Source: Coprinellus micaceus (Eukaryota > Basidiomycota > Agaricomycetes > Agaricales > Psathyrellaceae). From it: a DNA stretch of 64,000 bases. How positions within the stretch are numbered: position 1 is the stretch's first letter; every line of letters begins with the position of its first letter. Under the pieces are notes generated by a model, which ran no database searches, had not been told where the DNA came from, and worked only from the letters and a program-made list of their open reading frames with translations. The stretch is from positions 2,170,001 to 2,234,000 of the forward strand of contig OX596340.1 of the NCBI GenBank assembly GCA_951394405.1, in the 5' to 3' direction. Of the stretch, positions 57,802 through 64,000 are shown in pieces. Position numbers and translations under genes: made by a program.

Positions 57802-58446
57802 AGAAAAGGCTCATTTTGCCCGCCGTGACCCCCAGTGTCGTCGGTCCGTTCGGTCGACGCAGTTATCAGCCTCCAATCACCTCGAGAAAATCGTAGTCTT
57901 CAACGATGAATAACAAGAATCATATGTGCCAGTGCAGTCATGTTTTTGCAAATCCTCCTCCCAGGGTGTGGCTTCTCAAACCCAATCGAGCGGAGTTGTA
58001 CGGGGTAACGGACCCATCATTCTTACCCCACACTGGGGGTGGCCCTACCCCGCGGCCAAAGTCGGACGATCCACAGCTTATCTTCGTACAGCTCACTGAC
58101 CTGCCTTCAGATAGCTATCTACTACTCAACGCCAGAGCCAGATCTCAGAAGTTTGGGATCTTGGGGGTACGGATGAACTGAGGTTCGCGAAGCCGACAGG
58201 TCGCACATAACAACCGACGTCAGCTTAAGCGCCAACCCCGCAGTGCCTGTGCAACCCACGTTGTTTAGCGATTGGCCGGTCCCGGGGACTGTAAATCCCC
58301 CACATTCACAGATTATCGCCACCATCCCCCGCCGAAGTGCATCATGGATTCCCGAAATAGACAAGTTCTTTCCCTCCAGCCTCTGTCGCTCGTGCTCGCG
58401 CTCCTCGTGGCTCTTCTCATAGTGCCTCTGCTTCCCTCCCCACTGA

Positions 58447-58501
58447 CCAATGCCAATATCACAAGCCCGACCCTTCGGACTGCGTTTCTCGAGTATAAAA
58501 G
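58447..58501 (+). promoter_or_regulatory. Glucoamylase core promoter: two CCAAT boxes and a TATA box
   Basis: CCAAT occurs at 58447-58451 and 58453-58457, and TATAAAAG at 58494-58501, about 98 bases before the ATG at 58599. The arrangement fits a strongly expressed secreted-enzyme gene and argues against the in-frame upstream ATG at 58344. Confidence 0.6.
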
Positions 58502-58598
58502 CTATCTCTCAAAGGCTGAGGTTCTTCACCAAGTCAACTGCCTCACCGACTCTTGGGATCTTCGTGTTCAGCCTCTTCTCGTCTCTTCTTTTGCCACA

Positions 58599-60667
58599 AT
58601 GCGTTCTTTTGTGGTGACCACCGCGCTCGCACTCTACGCCTCTGTCGTCGGCGCGCAGCAAAGCAGCGGCGCTACCTCCTACCTGGCCAAGGAGGTCCCT
58701 ATTGCCAGGACCAACCTCATCGCCAACATCGGCCCTGATGGTTCGAGGTCTCAAGGCGCGAGGGTATGTGCTTCTTCACTTCCAGATTTGATTTCGACGC
58801 GCTAACGCCAAACCTTCTCAATAGGCCGGTGTCGTGATCGCTAGCCCTAGCAAGGTCGACCCCGACTATGTCTACACCTGGACCCGTGACGCCTCCCTAG
58901 TGTACAAGGCCATCGTTGAATCGTAAGAGACCCGAACATCCTCGGTCATGCAGATGCTAACCACGGGTGCCCCGCAGGTATTCCCGCGGCGAGGACGACA
59001 CCCTCCGCAACAAAATTGACCAATTCGTCGACTCGCAGGCGTACCTCCAGACCGTCAGCAACCCCAGCGGAACGATCTCCACTGGCGGTTTGGGTGAGCC
59101 GAAGTTCAATATCGACTTGAGCGCGTTCACTGGTGGTTGGGGACGGTACGTAGTCGATCTTGACGCAAAAGATATTTTCCTAACCGGTTTCATTCGATCC
59201 CTCAGACCCCAGCGAGATGGCCCTCCCCTCCGTGCTACCGCTCTGATTGGTTACTCCAACTGGCTCATCAAGAACGGCAACAGCTCCTACGTCCAGCAGA
59301 AGGTTTGGCCCGTCATCAAGCTCGACTTGGACTACACCGCCCAGAACTGGAACTACACCGGGTACGTTCCCGAACCTCCTATGGAGTAGTACTTCAACTC
59401 ATCCACCATTTTCAGCTTCGACCTTTGGGAGGAAGTCTCGTCTAGCTCTTTCTTCACCACTGCCGTCCAGCACCGCGCCCTCGTTGAAGGTGCTACCTTG
59501 GCCACGTCCCTCGGTCTCACCAGCCTCGCTACCACCTACACAGCCCAGGCCGCCAATGTCCTTTGCTTCGAGCAGGTGCGCTCGTTTTATATCGTAAACC
59601 GTCGTTATCATGCTGATTGTCGTATCACAGTCATACTGGAACCCCAGCCAGGGTTACGTGACCAGCAACACTGGAGGTGGACGCTCCGGCAAGGACGCCA
59701 ACTCCGCCCTTGCTTCGGCCCACAACTTCGACCCTGCCGCGGGATGTGACGCCACTACCTTCCAGCCCTGCTCCGACAAGGCCCTCTCCAGCTTGAAGGT
59801 CTACATCGACTCTTTCCGCTCCATCTACCCCATCAACGCCGGTATTGCCGCCAACAAGGCTGTCGCCACTGGCCGTTATTCCGAGGACTCCTACTACGGC
59901 GGTCAGCCCTGGTTCCTCACTACGGCCGCAGTCGCCGAGCAGCTCTACGACGCCATCATCGTCTGGAAGGCGGAGAAGAAGATCGCCGTCACTTCCACTT
60001 CACTCGCCTTCTTCCGCCAGTTCGCCTCCACCGTTGCCGAGGGTACCTACGCCTCTGACTCCGCCACCTACACCACCCTCCTCGATGCCGTTACCGCCTT
60101 CGCCGATGGCTTCATTGAGATCATCGCCAAGTACACTCCCGCCGATGGTGCCCTCTCCGAGCAGTACCACAGGACCACCGGTGCCCAGCTTAGCGCGAAG
60201 GACTTGACCTGGAGCTACGCTGCGATCCTCACCGCCAATGCAGCCAGGGAGGGACACGCCCAGGAGAGCTGGGGTGCCGCTGGATTGACCGCTCCCGCCA
60301 GCTGCGGTGGCAACCAAGGTCCTTCCGTCGGCGTCACCTTCAACGTCAGGGCTGAGACCGTCTGGGGAGGTACGTACCGGCGTTTCCGTCTATATTTTCG
60401 CAGTTCTGACTGACTCGCGACGCAGAGAACATCTTCATCACTGGGTCCATTGATCCGCTCAAGAACTGGTCCCCCGACAACGCCATCGCCCTCAGCCCCG
60501 ACAACTACCCCATCTGGAGCGTCACTGTCCCAATCTCCGCCAGCACCCGCTTCTCCTACAAGTACATCCGCAAGTTCAACGGCAAGGTCACTTGGGAATC
60601 CGACCCCGACCGCAGCTTCGAGAGCTCTGCGTCTGGCAGCAGCTCCACTAACGACCAGTGGAGGTAA
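58599..60667 (+). CDS. Secreted glucoamylase, GH15 with C-terminal CBM20
   Basis: The enzyme releases glucose from starch ends outside the cell. ATG at 58599: MRSFVVTTALALYASVVGAQ is the signal peptide. GH15 blocks follow across seven or so short introns: GVVIASPSKVDPDYVYTWTR, GGLGEPKFNIDLSAFTGGWG, ALIGYSNWLIKNG, FDLWEEVSSSSFFTTAVQHR (the general acid Glu is in WEEV), YYGGQPWFLTTAAVAEQLY and LSEQYHRTTGAQLSAKDLTW (the catalytic base Glu is in SEQ). A starch-binding domain closes the protein: SVGVTFNVRAETVWG / ENIFITGSIDPLKNW...FSYKYIRKFNGKVTWESDPD. The stop TAA is at 60665-60667. The O-glycosylated Ser/Thr linker seen in Aspergillus is nearly absent; GH15 and CBM20 are joined directly. About 575 aa. 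Confidence 0.96.
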
Positions 60668-61504
60668 AAGGGTATAGGATGGTGACGCGGCCGACAGTGT
60701 CGATAGAATCGTTCAGAATATCTCACTGGGTTATGTTTGTCTCATCTTTCTTGGAACCGGGGCGTCCCCAACTTTGCCTTTACGAATCCCCCTATACCCC
60801 GAACTGCTTTGGTGCTTGGTAACTCAAAAAATCCATGTATGCTTCTATACATTAGAACACGAAATCCAACAACCCTTCTGCAGACTTTCCTGGTCCAGAC
60901 CTCTAAACAATAGGCGCCTACAGTCACCTACATGACCACCTGAGCGACTTTGACGCATTTGGTTGCGATGTGACACTTTGACAGGAGTTAGCACTTACGG
61001 TGACGTCGCTGCCCCTTCTTTCACTACCCTCGTGGTCTATCGCCCTTGGCTCTCTGACTCACAATCTCATTCCCAACATCCCCGAGTGCCGGCAGGGTGC
61101 GTTCTTCGTTCATTTCGTCACTGATAAGAAGCAGCCAAGAGGTTTTCGGGCTGCCCACGGAACAGACCTTGAAACCAGGTCGACGCGTCCGCAGTAAACG
61201 TTAGAGCGAATCGACCCAAATGTCGCAATCGTCATCTGCTGTAGGCACGGCGGCAGGCCACAAACCAAAGGCCTAATCGTTCGAAGGCTGTCGTAAGTTG
61301 TCACCGGACGAAGCAGGGGCTCCTGAGTTGGCGACTTTCCGCGGGCTTCTATAAACGGAATTTCCCCGTTCGACAGGTGGTTCGCGCGTCACATGGGCGC
61401 ATTGTCCCCGAACTGCCGAGCCGGTTCGGAATTGGACTTGTCGTTTGTGCGAGTCCGTGAGCGTTGAGGCGTAATAGAAAGCTTGTATTGATACCTACGA
61501 AATA
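60668..61504. other. Intergenic region between convergent genes
   Basis: 3' flank of the glucoamylase and of the transposase relic. No gene seen. The transposon's left terminal repeat, if kept, should lie here, but without the right end (beyond the window) I could not pair it. Confidence 0.4.
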
Positions 61505-63918
61505 CTAGTACTGGGGAGGGGTGAAATGTAAGAAAGTTTGTAGTGAAATCCTTGAATAACGTGTTAGATTGGCTACGATCTCCGTGTTAGTACCCATCTT
61601 GGACACCCCGTATAAGTCACATAGCTGGAACAACTGGGGGCGTTTCAAAGCCTCGAGCGCAGCTGTGTTGTTGATGTTGAACTGCAGAGGGGAGAAGGGG
61701 ACGTTGGATGATGCCGGCGCCATTTGGGAGGGCTGGGGTGGTATGTTTGCGCTTGTGGGTCCAGGGTGTCGGCTCAAGGCATCCTCCTTTGCGCGCTTCC
61801 CTGACCGCTCGCCGCCTGAATACGGGTCAGTGTGAACCGTCCTCTTCTTCCCCTTTACCTCGACTCCCATGACAGCAGCTGTCTCCGGCCACGAGTGTTG
61901 GTTGGGGGCAACATGTTTGGCAGGGGGTAGGAGAGCCTCGGAGGGAAGGCGGCGCGAGAAACTGGAGATCGTCTCGTGGAGTATTGTGGCATTATCCGTG
62001 TTGAGCTTCGAAGGGGAGAGGTTGCTAATACGATGCACGAGAGTGGAAAGGGTGTGGAGTAGGTCGTCCTTGACATGGGCGCTGGATGGCGGCGCTTGTA
62101 CGGCATCGTTTGTCATCGTTTGTTCGAGTACGTCTTCGGCGTCACTGTTGTCGTCGCCGGGGAGAAGGGACGTATCGGGGGATATAATATCATATTCAGT
62201 GGCTTGGATGGGCTCACATAGCTCCTGGAAGTAATGCTGAACGGCGAGGATATGCTTGCATGAGGAGATCCGGGGAAAGGAGGGACAGGTGCAGTCATAC
62301 GCCTCGAGGTCAACGCAATAGACTAGATTGGGACTAGTCTGGGATTTTACGTTGAATAGATCGCTATCGCCGCCGTTCACCTGCTCGATGTCCTCCACAG
62401 AAATTTGTTTGGCCGCATTTTGAATTCGGAGCCGTTCTTGAACGTCTACGTCTCCGCCTTCGAAGCCTGCTGCTTGGAGGTGGTGTCGATGGACGAAATA
62501 TGGAATAGCTTCAAAAAGGAGGACGTAGATCAGGTGGTCGAGACGGCGGTTACGTTTTCCTTGCATAAACTTCCCCTTTAGCAGACCATCCAAGCGCACG
62601 GCATCCCTGTAATTTTATGTCAACAAGTCACCTAAAACAGCCCGTTGCAACGTACCGTGGGTCCAATTATCGCGTCCAAGCAACGTAAACAAGCTCATAT
62701 TCACGTAATGAGTTGTATTGTGTGTGGCATCAATGCCGGCGTACTCCTTCCCATGTTTCTTCCAGAACTCGGCCTGATATGGCGTCTGGATGATAAGAAT
62801 AAAGGCTTTGTGGTCTAGCCCTGACCCCTCGGGCGGTGGATCAAGGCTCGTCTTCAGGAAAACATGGTAGCCTTCCTTCTTCAGCCTCTCTGCCCATAAT
62901 ATGACCGATTCTCCATCTCCGGGCGCTAAACGGATCTTCTCCTGCTCAATTGCCTTCTCTATACGTCGCACATCCGCCCGAGTCACGAAGTCATCCCGTC
63001 TGCTCCTCCGAGAACGAAGCTTCTCGATGTTACGCTCATCATAAAGGTTTTTATGGATCTGGTCCAACTAAGCGCCGAAAGACACGTTAGCAACCATTTT
63101 ACGTATAGACGTTGCCATTTACGTACGACTTTCGATGGAAGCATACCAGTCCGAAGCATGGTCTCGATCTCCCGCCGCGTTGAGGCTGAAAGGGCAGTGA
63201 ACCTGGCATTTTCGCGACCGAGAGGGTGGTTGTGCTTCAATGTGTAGACCCCTTCCACTCGGTCTCCATATTGAGTGAGCCGGAGGAGCACTTTGCAGCC
63301 TGTATGCTTGTGGGGAATTTTCCTGGTCCAGTTGTGCTTCTTCACGTAGGTCTTCTTTCCTCCGGAGGCAGCGCGTGAACAACCGTAGACATATTTCATG
63401 ACCCACTCGACATCAGCACCGCGGGGAGGAATACGACCCTGTGAGGAGAAGCTAAAGAGCTTCTCCTCCTCCTCCTTCCCCATCCAAGCCTTCGCTTCCT
63501 CCATCGAGGCCCATGTCGTCTTTATCTTCTCGCGTTTGACAGGTGGCGGCTTGACAGATGATGTTTGCAGGGTTTTAAGTATGTCGGCGGGCGTGAGGTT
63601 GGAAAAGGCGGTTTCGGAGTCGATGCGGGGTAGGGAGGTGTCGTAACAGGAGTCTAAATTGACAGGGCTTGATGACAAGGCCGAGCTGGGATGTATCTTG
63701 AAGATGGGGCTGGATATGGGCGCCTCGGAGGTTGACACCTCTTCTTCAGACAGGATATCATCAGGATCTTCAGGGGCAAGGTCCTCGGGGGCAAAATTCT
63801 CGAATTGCGTGGTGGGCATTGCACTCGTAGGGGTGTTCTCCGGGGCCAGAGGGGTCGAGGGTGGGTGGGAGGTGAAGCCAGAAAGGCCATAGAACTTGAA
63901 GACATCGTCGGAAATCAT
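61505..63918 (-). pseudogene. MULE-type transposase relic: catalytic middle deleted
   Basis: The start at 63918 (MISDDVFKFYGLSGF) leads through an acidic linker to a FAR1/WRKY-GCM1-like zinc-binding region (YGCSRAASGGKKTY...HKHTGCKVLLRL...YTLKHNHPLGRENAR). After an intron comes the start of the MULE core, FWKKHGKEYAGIDATHNTTH and SLFTLLGRDNWTHG. The next exon begins MPCAWMV and meets a stop in that frame. In the other frame it continues at LLKGKFMQGKRNRRLDHLIY, a block that in intact elements lies ~150-200 residues further on. So an internal deletion with frameshift sits at about 62581-62590. The rest is intact: a SWIM zinc finger (YDCTCPSFPRISSCKHILAV), a Ser/Pro linker and a SAP-like end (LEALKRPQLFQLCDLYGV). 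It should be unable to transpose by itself. Confidence 0.82.
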
Positions 63919-64000
63919 TGAAATGAAGGTGGAGAATTCAGAATTCACTAGGAATGGTAAAGGCGAGTTGAATTGCAGGGAAAACAAGCTAAAGACAAAT

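Noticed and set aside
58344..58598. In-frame upstream ATG that would add about 85 residues to the glucoamylase
   Set aside because: The CCAAT and TATA elements lie inside this stretch, and the signal peptide starts at 58599.
1..64000. CRISPR arrays, viral genes, toxin genes, secondary-metabolite clusters
   Set aside because: None seen: no spaced direct repeats, no viral hallmark proteins, no PKS, NRPS or terpene synthase genes. The single biosynthetic enzyme is Egt1.

Overview
The window is nuclear DNA of a filamentous basidiomycete, most likely an Agaricomycete. Genes lie on both strands and are cut by many short introns (about 50-70 nt, GT...AG, usually with a CTNAC-like branch site). The gene families are typical of mushroom-forming fungi: large divergent F-box proteins, BTB proteins, a NACHT NTPase, a fused Egt1, membrane-anchored aspartic proteases, a secreted glucoamylase and a MULE-type transposase. 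I saw no rRNA, tRNA, CRISPR or viral gene. Exon borders were worked out by hand from reading frame and splice signals.

Layout. 1-16 kb: the start of a Bbc1-like actin-patch protein (minus, runs off the edge), an F-box protein with a 17-nt microexon (minus), an RRM+YTH m6A-reader-like protein (minus), then eIF3i (plus) and a secreted, possibly membrane- or GPI-anchored protein (plus), flanked by two paralogous BTB genes. 16-28 kb: a large F-box protein, a SYLF (Ysc84-like) protein, the ergothioneine enzyme Egt1 (minus), a DHHC palmitoyltransferase (minus) and, head to head with it, a NACHT NTPase with a C-terminal membrane segment (plus). 28-33 kb: a long Ser/Thr kinase with an HND catalytic loop.

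33-41.5 kb is the most unusual part. It starts with a 175-bp imperfect hairpin. Three small genes on the plus strand (34.1, 38.5 and 39.7 kb) then encode what appear to be members of one diverged family: a shared core (GG[VI]P, then a Pro-Ser-basic patch, then an E/D-I/V-x-x-R helix), partly shared intron positions, and a similar 17-residue motif (F-x-[GN]-A-x-x-[FL]) at the extreme C-terminus. The same motif is present at the N-terminus of the NACHT protein 8-14 kb upstream. An NLR with an N-terminal motif matched at the C-terminus of separate proteins is the arrangement of fungal amyloid-signalling receptor/effector systems such as NWD2/HET-S, so this is the best candidate for an undescribed system. 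It is an inference from sequence pattern only. An ENPP-like membrane phosphodiesterase (minus) sits between the first and second family members.

41.5-64 kb: an Aro8/KAT2-like aminotransferase with a long extra C-terminus, an F-box/LRR-like gene, a head-to-head pair of membrane-anchored aspartic proteases whose start codons are only 52 bp apart, a triple CCCH zinc-finger protein, a PA-TM-RING ubiquitin ligase, a small LRR-like fragment, a GH15+CBM20 glucoamylase, and a MULE-type transposase whose catalytic middle has been deleted.
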